64,000 bases of DNA from Proteus columbae (GTDB lineage: Bacteria; Pseudomonadota; Gammaproteobacteria; Enterobacterales; Enterobacteriaceae). The position numbers and the translations under genes are program-made. The notes under the pieces are model-generated. The model saw only the letters and a program-made list of their open reading frames with translations. It made no database searches and had not been told where the DNA came from. The stretch spans positions 212,558-276,557 of the forward strand of contig NZ_NGVR01000021.1 of assembly GCF_002777965.1 (NCBI RefSeq). The letters are read 5' to 3'. Of the stretch, positions 8,530-17,459 are shown in pieces (within the stretch, counting starts at the first letter, position 1; each line of letters starts with the position of its first letter).

Positions 8530-9355
8530 AGTGAGCACCTCGCTTAAATAACAGTGCAACGACCACCCAATACACAATAAATGTCACCACACTTAAACCA
8601 ATTGGTTGAGAGCGATAAGCAAAAAACGAGACTAAAAAATTACCAAAGACACTAGAATCATCAAGAATATGGCTAATATCCCAAAGTGGATAAATAAAGA
8701 AATCAGGTAATTCAAAATCCATTTCAATCAGTAAATTTGCAATTTCTTCTACGGCTTTTAATAACAGAGAAACGGCAAGGAATAGCAATAAAAACCCTGT
8801 TACGGTAAAGAAATAGCGCCATGAAATGACTTTTGAAGTCAGCAAGAATAGCCATAGTGTGAATGCTGCGACAAGTAAGCCAATAAAAACCTCAATAAAG
8901 AAAGGCAGTACTGTTTGTGCATTGAGAGCCATAATATGGCTAGAGAGGAATACCACCACTTCGCTGCCTTCTCTGGCAATCGCAATGGCAATAATCAATA
9001 AAATACCCCATGCACTTTGTTGTTGTGTTTTTTGGGTGAGTTCATTTTCTATATTTGCTTTTAATGATTTTCCTTGACCATTCATCCAATAAACCATCTG
9101 CACAATAAGTACACAAGCAAGGATCTCCATTGCGATCATAAATAGAGATTGCCATATATCTTCAAGCGAGCTAAATACGCCATAAATACTTAGCGCTAGA
9201 ATAATGGCAAGAAATAACCCAAATACCACGCCACCCCATAAATATTTCATGCCTTGTTGTGGTGTTGGTGAACGTTTTATCCACGCATAAATAATGCCTA
9301 CCACTAATAGCGCTTCAAAACTTTCTCGCCAAACAACAAACAGAACTTGTCCCAT
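8519..9355 (-). CDS. efeU: FTR1-family iron permease (EfeU-like)
   Basis: Inner-membrane high-affinity iron permease of 278 residues with about seven membrane helices. Both RExxE iron-path motifs are present: RESFE at about residue 10 (VWRESFEALLVVG) and REGSE near residue 130 (IAREGSEVVVFL). The ATG at 9355 lies 2 bp after the stop of the cupredoxin gene. The frame is intact, unlike the frameshifted efeU of E. coli K-12. In this operon it probably takes iron delivered by the P19, cupredoxin and EfeO proteins. Confidence 0.9.
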   Translation of the reverse strand: MGQVLFVVWRESFEALLVVGIIYAWIKRSPTPQQGMKYLWGGVVFGLFLAIILALSIYGVFSSLEDIWQSLFMIAMEILACVLIVQMVYWMNGQGKSLKANIENELTQKTQQQSAWGILLIIAIAIAREGSEVVVFLSSHIMALNAQTVLPFFIEVFIGLLVAAFTLWLFLLTSKVISWRYFFTVTGFLLLFLAVSLLLKAVEEIANLLIEMDFELPDFFIYPLWDISHILDDSSVFGNFLVSFFAYRSQPIGLSVVTFIVYWVVVALLFKRGAHYAK

Positions 9356-9357
9356 AT

Positions 9358-9705
9358 TTACTCTGCCTTTTCAGTTGCAACAATTTCACCTTGAGGATGA
9401 GAAAGGTGAAAATCATCAAAGAAGGTGTAACGCCCGGGTTTTAGTGGTGCGATTACAACGACAGAATTTGCACCTGGTGCTAATACTTTTTCTTTACGTA
9501 GCTGTGTACTTTCAAATTCAACAGGACTCGTGCCTGTATTACGAATTTTTATCCTAATGGGGGTTTTAGCGGGTACTTCTAGTACTTGGGGAATAAGTTC
9601 GCCATCTTTCATTTCTAATTCAACGGTGTATTTCTCTGCTGCAAAAACAGAGGATGTCACCATTAACAGTAGTAATAATGTATATTTAGAGAGAGTTTTG
9701 ATCAT
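9358..9705 (-). CDS. Small periplasmic cupredoxin, the EfeO N-terminal domain as a separate protein
   Basis: A 115-residue secreted protein: signal peptide MIKTLSKYTLLLLLMVTSSV then FAAEKY, followed by one cupredoxin-type beta domain (EfeO_cupredoxin/Cupredoxin_1 type), with IRIKIRNTGTSPVEFES and PGRYTFFDDFHLSHPQGEI. A longer frame opens at 9768, but the ATG at 9705 precedes a clean signal peptide. In typical EfeO this domain is fused to the M75 domain; here the M75 protein is encoded separately two genes downstream. It could bind Cu or Fe and assist iron oxidation or transfer. The classic type-1 copper set (His, Cys, His, Met) is not complete, since no cysteine is seen in the mature part. 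Confidence 0.8.
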   Translation of the reverse strand: MIKTLSKYTLLLLLMVTSSVFAAEKYTVELEMKDGELIPQVLEVPAKTPIRIKIRNTGTSPVEFESTQLRKEKVLAPGANSVVVIAPLKPGRYTFFDDFHLSHPQGEIVATEKAE

Positions 9706-9732
9706 CAGCGTTTCACTTAAAAAAGAGAAAAA

Positions 9733-9760
9733 GGATAAATCCAAATGGTTGGATTTATCC
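9733..9760 (-). terminator. Intra-operon terminator/attenuator behind the P19 gene
   Basis: A perfect 12-bp stem (9733-9744 with 9749-9760, 4-nt loop). On the minus strand it is followed by TTTTTCTCTTTTTT. It lies between the P19 gene and the cupredoxin gene, so part of transcription should stop here and leave P19 more abundant than the downstream permease. Confidence 0.75.
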
Positions 9761-9773
9761 GTTATCAAGCTAA

Positions 9774-10331
9774 TTAGTAACTACCTTTACGGCCTGTACC
9801 GCTATATGTGAAATCCCATGACACTTCAAAGGGTTCAAACCAAGGTGAAACACCAGTTTCTTTATCGATATGGCGACCAAAAGCGATATCTTTGTTGTAT
9901 GAAGGCGGGTAAATTTTATAGGTCACGTTATATTGACCATTTCCGTCTAATTTCAGGTTTTCACCATAGTGAGGGCCATCGTTGGCAACCATCGCCATAA
10001 ATGTACCTTGCTGTTTTTTCGCAGGTGCATCAGATTTTGTTACGGTGTATTCAATGGTGAGGTAAGGGATCCAATCGCCTTCAGCAAATCCATTCGGATT
10101 ATCTTCTGTGGCATGAATATCTGCTTCTAAATGGATATCTGCTTTATCAGCAGCCAAGTGATTCATCGCATGATGACCTTCTTCGGTATCCATGGTGATA
10201 GGTTGGAGATAAACCCCTTGAATTTCCATACCATTTTTAAGAATAGGATGACCAACTGGATACTCAACAGCTAGAGCGGACGCAGAAAAAAATGAGAGTG
10301 CAGTGAGAGAGAGTGCATAGCGATAGTTCAT
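9774..10331 (-). CDS. P19/Tp34-family periplasmic iron-binding protein
   Basis: Periplasmic protein of the P19 (Campylobacter), FetP and Tp34 family that supplies iron to a membrane transporter. A signal peptide (MNYRYALSLTALSFFSASALA) precedes the mature start VEYPVGHPI. Family features are visible: the GMEIQGVYLQPITMD strand, the metal-ligand regions EGHHAMNHL and ADIHLEADIHA, GDWIPYLTIEY, and MVANDGPHYGENL. The 185-residue length fits. It is the first gene of a five-gene operon behind a Fur-like box, and its partner is an FTR1 permease as in Campylobacter and E. coli fetMP. Copper may also be bound, as known for the family. Confidence 0.9.
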   Translation of the reverse strand: MNYRYALSLTALSFFSASALAVEYPVGHPILKNGMEIQGVYLQPITMDTEEGHHAMNHLAADKADIHLEADIHATEDNPNGFAEGDWIPYLTIEYTVTKSDAPAKKQQGTFMAMVANDGPHYGENLKLDGNGQYNVTYKIYPPSYNKDIAFGRHIDKETGVSPWFEPFEVSWDFTYSGTGRKGSY

Positions 10332-10634
10332 GTTTAATCCTTATTATTGAATGATAATTGTTATTATTCTTAATAAGATTAACATAGTTTTTATTAGAAA
10401 TAGGAGATAATCTATACGAAAAATATCGCTTAAGTTGGTTGGGAAATCAGTGAAAATAGCGATAACATTTTCTTTTATAAAAGAAAAAAATTTGTTGCTC
10501 TAAGTGGAATACATAAATGGGATTAATAGTCTTGAATGATAATATCCAATGAAATCATTCAATTAAATGTGATATATGGAAATCTTATTTATCATAGTGA
10601 GAAGATAAAATAGAAGATTTCCATACTAAGAATA
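10332..10634. other. Intergenic region: iron-operon promoter and a long inverted repeat
   Basis: About 300 bp between the P19 operon and the MrpJ-like gene. Besides the Fur-like box it holds an inverted repeat at 10575-10625: TATGGAAATCTT (10575-10586) pairs with AAGATTTCCATA (10614-10625), with further partial pairing inside. The repeat starts 10 bp beyond the stop of the MrpJ-like gene and may act as its terminator, though no strong U-tract follows. No gene is seen. Confidence 0.55.
10352..10366. promoter_or_regulatory. Candidate Fur box of the P19-Efe operon
   Basis: TGATAATTGTTATTA matches the 7-1-7 Fur palindrome (TGATAATnATTATCA) at 12 of 14 specified positions and lies about 20 bp before the P19 start codon. 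With the iron-uptake genes behind it, repression by Fe-Fur is the natural reading. Confidence 0.75.
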
Positions 10635-10922
10635 TTAAATTTGACTTTGAGCACTCCAAAACTGTTTGGATTGTGTCAGTGCCACAGTTGAAACTTGCTC
10701 TTCATTTGGCGGTAGGAAAAATGCAGGAGTGACTTTTAACTCTTGTGCAATATGAAAGAGCATATCAACATCAATCTTACATAGCCCATTCTCATAACGT
10801 GAAAATTGTTGCTGGCTAATACCGACTCGTTCAGCGACAACTTTTGCTGACAAGCGAAGTTGCTGGCGTTGTTTACGAATTTTATGCCCAATAATTTGAG
10901 AGATGGGATAAATCTTTGACAT
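10635..10922 (-). CDS. MrpJ-type XRE helix-turn-helix regulator, not linked to fimbrial genes
   Basis: A 95-residue DNA-binding protein with an XRE-type helix-turn-helix (residues about 10-65). The recognition region SQQQFSRYENG closely matches the SQQQxSRYERG signature of Proteus MrpJ, which represses motility and promotes adherence. The longest frame opens at 11012, but GAGG stands at a good distance before the ATG at 10922 (MSKIYPIS) and the earlier part is not conserved-looking. MrpJ paralogues usually close fimbrial operons; no fimbrial gene is near, so this would be an orphan member. The target is unknown. Confidence 0.8.
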   Translation of the reverse strand: MSKIYPISQIIGHKIRKQRQQLRLSAKVVAERVGISQQQFSRYENGLCKIDVDMLFHIAQELKVTPAFFLPPNEEQVSTVALTQSKQFWSAQSQI

Positions 10923-11523
10923 TAGTGACCTCATTCTTCCTATCAACCACCAATAATATCCAATAAATTGAATATCAAGTTTCCGTGATGGATCTTCAAA
11001 ATAAACAAGCACTCCGGCTTGAATGAGTAAAATCCATACTACTGTGTTATCGGTTAATAGGATGAATTATTTATACCTGTCACGTTATAAGATGATATTA
11101 ATTTTCATTAAACTATTTTGATATTCTTCTTTTTTCTAGCAGGATGGTCGAGATTTTTTTGATAAACAGTGCTATATATTGCCCAAACACCATTTTATCT
11201 GTTATTTGTGCTCGCATTTATGATTAATAAAGAGTAAATAATGAGACTATAACAAAAAAGATAAAGCCCTCTTTGACTGTGTTTATACTCGAGAATACCT
11301 TTTATGCCTTCTTATAATGGGTTATTTTTGAGTTTTTTTTTATATCACCTCAATTTTTTTCTTACACCCGTGGTAAATTCAAACGGCTCTCTTCACTTTA
11401 TTGAAATTTATAAAATTACATTCACATCTAATAGGCTACGGCGTTAAGATTGTTCACTATAATACTTAGGCAAGATTATAAGTGTTGCAGGGTAATTATC
11501 TATTTATCGTCAAGGTCGAGATT
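10923..11523. other. AT-rich intergenic region upstream of gss
   Basis: About 600 bp between two divergent genes. It is AT-rich with several T-runs and carries the promoters of both neighbours. A frame in phase with gss opens with GTG at 11482, but no ribosome binding site favours it. I see no RNA gene, repeat or convincing ORF. Confidence 0.5.
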
Positions 11524-13401
11524 ATGAATGTAAAAGATATCATTCGTCATGAACCATTTGGAACATTGCTAGGTTATGCACCTGGTGGTGTCGCGATTTA
11601 CTCTTCAGATTACAGCAGTATTGATAAAGAAGACTATGCCGCTAATGATTCATTCCGTAGCTATATTGGTAATGAATATATGGGGCACAAGTGGCAGTGT
11701 GTTGAGTTTGCTCGCCGTTTTCTCTATTTGCATTATGGGGCTGTATTTACTGATGTGGGAATGGCTTATGAGATCTTCTCACTACGTTTTTTACGTAAAA
11801 CCATAGATGACGATATATTGCCATTACAAGCCTTTGCAAATGGTAGCAAACAACCACCAGCAGTGGGCGCTTTGCTGATTTGGCAAGAAGGGGGAGAGTT
11901 TAAAGTCACAGGACATGTTGCTGTGATTACTGAAGTGCTTGAAGATAAAATTCGTATCGCGGAACAAAATGTTATCCACACTCGATTACCCGCAGGGCAA
12001 CAATGGACTAGGGAATTAGCGCTTAAAATCACGGATAACGGTTACTTTATTCAAGATACTTTTGATAATACAACGCTATTGGGTTGGATGATCCAAACTG
12101 AGCCTAATGCTTATAGCCTTCCTCAACCTAAAATTACGCCAGAATTGTTAAATATTCATGCCGAACAGCTTGATAATAAAGGTCAATTAGATGGCAAATG
12201 GTTAGATGAAAGCTCGCCACTAGAAAAAGCTTACGTCCTTGCACAGCATGGTCATATTATCAATCAAAATAGCTATGAATATTTCACCATTTCAGAAAGT
12301 GCAGAGCAGGAACTTATTCGTGCAAGTAATGAAATGCATTTGATGTATTTGCATGCAACTGAAAAAGTGTTGAAAGACGATAAGCTACTGCGTTTATTCG
12401 ATATCCCTGAAGTGTTGTGGCCTCGTATTCGTTTATCTTGGCAAAACAGACGCCATCAAATGATCACGGGACGATTAGATTTTTGTATGGATGAACGTGG
12501 AGTCAAAGTTTATGAATATAATGCTGACTCTGCCTCTTGCCATACAGAAGCTGGCCTAATCATCGAGAAATGGGCACAGAAAGGTGGAATTAAAGAGGGT
12601 TTTAACCCTGGTGAACGCTTACTTGATGCATTAGCGGATGCTTGGAAACACTGTGATGCAAAACCTTTTGTACATATTCTTCAAGATGATGACAGTGAAG
12701 AAGATTATCACGCTCTCTTTATGCAACAATCACTGACCCAAGCAGGTTATAACAGTAAAATTCTACGTGGATTAGATGAACTTCATTGGAATAGCCGCGG
12801 TGAATTGATTGATGCAGACAAACGGGTTGTTGAATGTGTTTGGAAAACATGGGCTTGGGAAACGGCGTTAGACCAACTAAGAGAAGAGAGTGAGCAACAA
12901 GCACTGATCCCTATCCGTACAGGGCATCCTGAAGATGAAGTCCGTTTAGTCGATGTGCTTTTACGTCCTGAAATTACAGTTTTCGAGCCTCTTTGGACAC
13001 TTATTCCTAGTAATAAAGCGATTCTACCTATTTTATGGCAATTGTTCCCTGATAACCCTTATTTGTTAGATACTGATTTCACCGTGACACCTCATCTTGC
13101 ACAAAGTGGTTATGCAATTAAACCGATAGCGGGTCGTTGTGGTAGTAATATTGGTTTAGTCGATCATAAAGAGAATGTGTTAGATGAAACCAATGGCCAA
13201 TTTGATCACCAAGAAAATATTTACCAAGAATTATGGTGTTTACCTAAAGTGGCAAATCGTTATATCCAAGTTTGTACCTTTACAGTGGGTGGTCATTATG
13301 GCGGTTGTTGTTTACGTTCAGACCCAACTCTAGTAATTAAAAAAGAGAGTGATATTGAACCTTTAATTGTGATTGAAGATAAACACTTTTTGGCTAAATA
13401 A
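11524..13401 (+). CDS. gss: Bifunctional glutathionylspermidine synthetase/amidase
   Basis: Joins glutathione and spermidine with ATP and also hydrolyses the product. The start is the ATG at 11524 (MNVKDIIRHEPFGTLLGYAPGG), preceded by AAGG; this gives 625 residues, close to E. coli Gss (619). The N-terminal CHAP-type amidase domain covers about residues 1-195, with the catalytic cysteine in GHKWQCVEFARRFL and the histidine in TGHVAVITE. The C-terminal ATP-grasp synthetase follows, with RLDFCMDERGVKVYEYNAD, VWKTWAWE and the glycine-rich RCGSNIGLV. It stands alone with a terminator behind it. In enterobacteria the product modifies protein thiols under oxidative stress. Confidence 0.93.
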   Translation: MNVKDIIRHEPFGTLLGYAPGGVAIYSSDYSSIDKEDYAANDSFRSYIGNEYMGHKWQCVEFARRFLYLHYGAVFTDVGMAYEIFSLRFLRKTIDDDILPLQAFANGSKQPPAVGALLIWQEGGEFKVTGHVAVITEVLEDKIRIAEQNVIHTRLPAGQQWTRELALKITDNGYFIQDTFDNTTLLGWMIQTEPNAYSLPQPKITPELLNIHAEQLDNKGQLDGKWLDESSPLEKAYVLAQHGHIINQNSYEYFTISESAEQELIRASNEMHLMYLHATEKVLKDDKLLRLFDIPEVLWPRIRLSWQNRRHQMITGRLDFCMDERGVKVYEYNADSASCHTEAGLIIEKWAQKGGIKEGFNPGERLLDALADAWKHCDAKPFVHILQDDDSEEDYHALFMQQSLTQAGYNSKILRGLDELHWNSRGELIDADKRVVECVWKTWAWETALDQLREESEQQALIPIRTGHPEDEVRLVDVLLRPEITVFEPLWTLIPSNKAILPILWQLFPDNPYLLDTDFTVTPHLAQSGYAIKPIAGRCGSNIGLVDHKENVLDETNGQFDHQENIYQELWCLPKVANRYIQVCTFTVGGHYGGCCLRSDPTLVIKKESDIEPLIVIEDKHFLAK

Positions 13402-13421
13402 GATCATAGACGTTTAGAATT

Positions 13422-13450
13422 AATAAACCCGCCTAATTGGCGGGTTTATT
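13422..13450. terminator. Strong bidirectional terminator after gss
   Basis: A perfect 12-bp stem AATAAACCCGCC/GGCGGGTTTATT with a 5-nt loop (13434-13438). It is followed by TTTTAAT on the plus strand. It directly abuts the stop codon of the small ORF on the minus strand and would also end the dsdC transcript. Confidence 0.85.
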
Positions 13451-13555
13451 TTAATAAAGAATATTCTCAGTGATATGTTTTTTATTTGCGACGATTAAAC
13501 CTGCATATTCTGCAATAGCGACTATCTGTTGTGTTGAAAAGGTCATCTCTTTCAT
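13451..13555 (-). CDS. 34-aa hypothetical small protein behind dsdC
   Basis: A short frame too small for routine calling: ATG at 13555, stop at 13451-13453. It has a good ribosome binding site (AAGGA, 7 nt before the ATG), begins 18 bp after the dsdC stop, and ends exactly at the shared terminator, so it would be the last cistron of the dsdC transcript. The product begins MKEMTFSTQQIVAIAEYAG and continues LIVANKKHITENILY. It has no signal peptide or clear membrane segment. The first part is helical and slightly amphipathic. I recognise no family. Conservation of the frame in other Proteus genomes would decide whether it is real. Confidence 0.5.
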   Translation of the reverse strand: MKEMTFSTQQIVAIAEYAGLIVANKKHITENILY

Positions 13556-13573
13556 CGGATTTTCCTTAAAGAA

Positions 13574-14518
13574 TTACATGCTTTCCTTGATTTGTTTTTT
13601 CAGCCACTGCATGAAAAGCTGTACTTTAGCATTATTCTTTTCATTTCGAGTGACAAGGTAATAACGCTGAGCACAAAAAAGCTCACTATTATCAAAAGGA
13701 ATAATTAATTCTTTATTAGCCAGTTGTTTTTGCACTAAACGCTTTCTTCCCATAGCCACTCCTGAGTGGTTAACGGCAGCAATAACTGCAAGATCAGAGC
13801 GGTCAAAACAGATATTGCTACGATTAGGAAAAAGTGAAAGCCCCATATATTCACTCCAAGCTCGCCATTCGTCGAAATCAGAGTTATTACTCCAAGCTTG
13901 CCTATCATGTAGCAAAGTACAATTAGAAAGATGATGAATATTGCCAATAAGCTCATGTTTTCTTGCGTATTCAGGGCTACATACAGGAATAATAGATTCT
14001 GAAATTAAATCTTCGCAATAAAGGTTTTGCAGTTGCTTATCATCAAAATAGATTGCGAGATCAATACCATAACCTCGAAAGTTAATATCATCATTTCCTG
14101 TAAGTAGATTTAATTCAATAGAGGGATAACGTTCAGTAAAATCTGAAATACGAGGAACTAACCAACATTGGGCAATAGAAGGTCGTGAATAAACGGTGAG
14201 AATGCCTGAGACTTCTTGGTTATGAATATCTAAAATTTCTTGGTTAATATCTTCTAGCGTTTTTTTAAGCGCCCAATAAATTCGTTCACCTTCTTCTGTT
14301 AACTCTATTCGGCGATGAAAGCGGTTAAATAGCTTAATGCCCAACTCTTCTTCTAGTGTATTAATACGGTGGCTAATGGCGCTGGGCGTTAATGACAGTT
14401 CTTCTGCTGCTAAAGCGAATGAAAGGTGGCGACCTGTTGCTTCAAAAGTGTGAAGTCTTGCTAATTGATAACTAGATAATCGTTTATTTCTTAAAATCAC
14501 GCTAGAAGATTCAAACAT
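13574..14518 (-). CDS. dsdC: LysR-type activator of D-serine catabolism, DsdC
   Basis: A 314-residue LysR-type regulator. The winged helix-turn-helix covers residues about 15-75 (TFEATGRHLSFALAAEELSL then TPSAISHRINTLEEELGIKLF), followed by the effector domain. It is transcribed away from dsdXA with 223 bp between the starts, the standard layout for dsdC-dsdXA. DsdC is known to bind D-serine and activate the divergent dsdXA promoter. Length and context match E. coli DsdC (311). Confidence 0.92.
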   Translation of the reverse strand: MFESSSVILRNKRLSSYQLARLHTFEATGRHLSFALAAEELSLTPSAISHRINTLEEELGIKLFNRFHRRIELTEEGERIYWALKKTLEDINQEILDIHNQEVSGILTVYSRPSIAQCWLVPRISDFTERYPSIELNLLTGNDDINFRGYGIDLAIYFDDKQLQNLYCEDLISESIIPVCSPEYARKHELIGNIHHLSNCTLLHDRQAWSNNSDFDEWRAWSEYMGLSLFPNRSNICFDRSDLAVIAAVNHSGVAMGRKRLVQKQLANKELIIPFDNSELFCAQRYYLVTRNEKNNAKVQLFMQWLKKQIKESM

Positions 14519-14741
14519 TCTTTTATTCTCGTTTTGTTGTTAATAGTAACGTAGGTTAACAATCAAGCTAATGTTAAGATGAAATACCATGCTGCTACTT
14601 ATCATAATGTGATTATTTGTGCATTGCGTCACTTATTTGAGTTAATTGAGTTCATCTTAGTGTAAATTTTCATCATTTGTAAGTGCCGAATGATTAATAT
14701 TCAATATGATTAACAATAAATAAAATATTTGGGATGGATAT

Positions 14742-16079
14742 ATGGATTCAACGTTATGGGTGCTAGGTACTCTTATAATTAGTATCTTGCTCATTGTTTT
14801 TACTATAATAAAACTTAAGTTTCACCCGTTTTTAGCCTTACTATTGGCAAGCTTCTTTGTGGGTACTGCAATGAAGATGAATCCTTTAGAAATGGTAAAT
14901 GCGATTGAAAACGGTATTGGTGGTACGTTAGGATTTTTAGCAGCAATTATCGGTTTAGGAACTATTCTTGGTAAGATGATGGAAATATCAGGTGCCGCAG
15001 AACGCATCGGTATTACATTACAAAAATGCCGTTGGTTATCTCCAGACGTTATTATGGTATTGGTTGGTCTTATTTGTGGTATTACACTCTTTGTTGAAGT
15101 GGGTGTGGTATTACTTATCCCTCTTGCTTTCTCGATTGCGAAAAAAACAAATACTTCATTATTAAAATTAGCTATTCCATTATGTACAGCATTAATGGCT
15201 GTTCACTGTATTGTTCCTCCTCATCCTGCTGCATTATTCGTGACTAATGAATTAGGGGCAGATATGGGAACCGTTATTGTTGCGGGTCTTGCAGTTGGTT
15301 TAGCCGCATCTTTAGTCGGTGGTCCTTTATTCTTAAAAATATTAGGCGAGCGCTTACCATTTAAAACTGTACCTGAAGAATTTTCTGATATGGAAATTCG
15401 TGAAGAAAAAGATTTGCCTTCATTAGGTGCCACACTATTTACTGTCTTATTACCTATTGTTCTGATGCTGATAAAAACAGCCGCAGAATTAAATATGACT
15501 AAAGGCACATCGGTTTATACTGCATTACAGTTTATTGGTAACCCAATTACTGCGATGTTTATTGCTGCTTTTGTAGCTTATTATGTGTTAGGTATTCGCC
15601 GTAATATGGGCATGAATACTTTATTGAAGAAAACAGAAGATAGCTTTAGCTCTATTGCCAACATCTTATTAATTATTGGTGCGGGCGGTGCTTTTAATGG
15701 CATTTTAAAAGGCAGTGGTTTAAGTGAATCTTTAGCGTTAATTCTTTCTAACTTAGATATGCATCCTATTTTATTGGCTTGGTTAGTCGCCATTATTCTT
15801 CATGCTGCTGTTGGTTCTGCAACTGTTGCAATGATGGGCGCTACTGCAATTGTTGCACCATTAATGCCTTTATACCCAGACATTAGCCCTGAAATTATTA
15901 CATTAGCAATTGGTTCAGGTGCTATTGGTTGTACCATCGTCACAGACTCACTGTTTTGGTTAGTGAAACAGTATTGTAATGCAACTTTAAGTGAAACTTT
16001 TCGTTTTTACAGTGTCGCGACCTTTATTGCCTCCTTTGTCGCATTAGGCGGTACATTTATGCTTTCTTTTGTCATATAA
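14742..16079 (+). CDS. dsdX: D-serine permease DsdX (Gnt family)
   Basis: Inner-membrane D-serine transporter of the GntP family, 445 residues, the same as E. coli DsdX. About twelve hydrophobic segments are seen; family segments include FHPFLALLLASFFVG, LTFxVGVVLLIPL-type sequence near residue 125 (LFVEVGVVLLIPLAFSIAKK) and the C-terminal GATAIVAPLMPLYP and GSGAIGCTIVTDSLFWLVKQY. It is followed by dsdA with a 12-bp gap. Gluconate permeases are close relatives, but linkage to dsdC and dsdA settles the substrate. Confidence 0.93.
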   Translation: MDSTLWVLGTLIISILLIVFTIIKLKFHPFLALLLASFFVGTAMKMNPLEMVNAIENGIGGTLGFLAAIIGLGTILGKMMEISGAAERIGITLQKCRWLSPDVIMVLVGLICGITLFVEVGVVLLIPLAFSIAKKTNTSLLKLAIPLCTALMAVHCIVPPHPAALFVTNELGADMGTVIVAGLAVGLAASLVGGPLFLKILGERLPFKTVPEEFSDMEIREEKDLPSLGATLFTVLLPIVLMLIKTAAELNMTKGTSVYTALQFIGNPITAMFIAAFVAYYVLGIRRNMGMNTLLKKTEDSFSSIANILLIIGAGGAFNGILKGSGLSESLALILSNLDMHPILLAWLVAIILHAAVGSATVAMMGATAIVAPLMPLYPDISPEIITLAIGSGAIGCTIVTDSLFWLVKQYCNATLSETFRFYSVATFIASFVALGGTFMLSFVI

Positions 16080-16091
16080 AAGAGAACGACT

Positions 16092-17420
16092 ATGAACCAT
16101 ATAGATATAAATAAATTAATAAGTAATTTTCCACTAGTTCGTGAATTAGTGGACTTAAAAGAAGTGGTTTGGTTTAACCCAAAAGTGACCACCACTGACC
16201 AGGGACTTCCATATGTTGGTTTAACGCAAGATGACGTAATTGATGCACAAGCACGACTACAACGTTTTGCGCCTTATTTAGCTAAAGCATTTCCAGAAAC
16301 AGCTGTTACTCAAGGAATTATCGAATCAGAAGTAGTTGATATTCCTAAGATGAAAGTTGCTCTTGAAAAACGTTATAACACATCTATTAGCGGTCAATTG
16401 CGTTTGAAAAAGGATAGCCATCTACCTATTTCAGGTTCAATTAAAGCGCGTGGTGGAATTTATGAAGTACTGACTCATGCTGAGAAATTGGCGATTAACG
16501 CGGGATTATTAAGTACAGATGATAATTATGAAAAATTATTTTCTGACAAATTCCGTGAATTCTTTAGCCAATATAGCATCGCAGTAGGCTCAACAGGCAA
16601 CTTAGGTATGTCTATTGGGATCATGAGTGCGAAATTAGGCTTTAGCGTGAGTGTTCATATGTCTGCTGATGCACGTCAGTGGAAGAAAGATAAATTACGT
16701 TCTCATGGCGTTAATGTTGTTGAATATGAACAAGATTACAGTATCGCGGTAGAAGAAGGTCGCAAAGAAGCAGAGAAAGATCCTAACTGTTTCTTTATCG
16801 ATGATGAAAACTCAAAAACATTATTCTTGGGTTACGCGGTAGCGGGATTACGTTTAAAACGCCAATTTGAAGAACAAGGTGTTCGTGTTGATAGTGAACA
16901 TCCTCTGTTTGTTTATCTGCCTTGTGGTGTTGGTGGTGGTCCTGGTGGTGTTGCTTTTGGGCTAAAACTGGCATTTGGTGATGCCGTACACTGCTTATTT
17001 GCAGAGCCAACACACTCACCTTGTATGTTATTGGGTGTTTATACCCAATTACATGAAGGCATCTCTGTACAAGAGATTGGTATCGATAACGTAACTGCGG
17101 CTGATGGTCTTGCTGTCGGTCGTGCATCAGGCTTTGTTGGTCGAGCAATGGAGCGTTTAATTGATGGTTATTACACTATTGATGACCAAGAGCTTTATGA
17201 CTTACTCAGTTTATTAAATAAAGAAGAAGGAATTAAGTTAGAACCTTCGGCTTTAGCCGGAATGACAGGTGCTGTACATGTCACTCAAGCTAAAGATTAT
17301 CTGCAAGGTTTATCACTGGACAGTCAAAAGATGCAAAATGCGACGCATTTAGTATGGGCGACTGGTGGTGGTATGGTTCCCGCAGATGAAATGCAAAAAT
17401 ATCTCGCTCAAGGAAAATAG
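16092..17420 (+). CDS. dsdA: D-serine ammonia-lyase (dehydratase) DsdA
   Basis: PLP enzyme that turns D-serine into pyruvate and ammonia, in the cytoplasm. The 442 residues match E. coli DsdA. The PLP lysine is K118 in SGSIKARGG; the substrate-binding S-x-G-N-L-G motif appears as [10 protein letters not shown], and the phosphate-binding glycine loop as [13 protein letters not shown]. It follows dsdX by 12 bp with GAG before the ATG. Together with dsdX it lets the cell use or detoxify D-serine, which is plentiful in urine and relevant to a urinary pathogen. Confidence 0.95.
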   Translation: MNHIDINKLISNFPLVRELVDLKEVVWFNPKVTTTDQGLPYVGLTQDDVIDAQARLQRFAPYLAKAFPETAVTQGIIESEVVDIPKMKVALEKRYNTSISGQLRLKKDSHLPISGSIKARGGIYEVLTHAEKLAINAGLLSTDDNYEKLFSDKFREFFSQYSIAVGSTGNLGMSIGIMSAKLGFSVSVHMSADARQWKKDKLRSHGVNVVEYEQDYSIAVEEGRKEAEKDPNCFFIDDENSKTLFLGYAVAGLRLKRQFEEQGVRVDSEHPLFVYLPCGVGGGPGGVAFGLKLAFGDAVHCLFAEPTHSPCMLLGVYTQLHEGISVQEIGIDNVTAADGLAVGRASGFVGRAMERLIDGYYTIDDQELYDLLSLLNKEEGIKLEPSALAGMTGAVHVTQAKDYLQGLSLDSQKMQNATHLVWATGGGMVPADEMQKYLAQGK

Positions 17421-17433
17421 AGTGTAGAACGGG

Positions 17434-17459
17434 GGCTATCAGCTTTTGTTCTGATAGCC
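17434..17459 (+). terminator. Hairpin after dsdA
   Basis: GGCTATCAG (17434-17442) pairs perfectly with CTGATAGCC (17451-17459), starting 14 bp after the dsdA stop. No U-tract follows on the plus strand (CTCAAAAAAT instead), so it may stabilise the mRNA 3' end more than terminate. Confidence 0.5.

Noticed and set aside
11482..11523. GTG start extending gss by 14 codons
   Set aside because: The ATG at 11524 has a better ribosome binding site and gives the length and N-terminus of known Gss proteins.
13470..13661. 63-codon plus-strand ORF antisense to the dsdC end
   Set aside because: No ribosome binding site; it overlaps the dsdC coding end and the better supported minus-strand small ORF.
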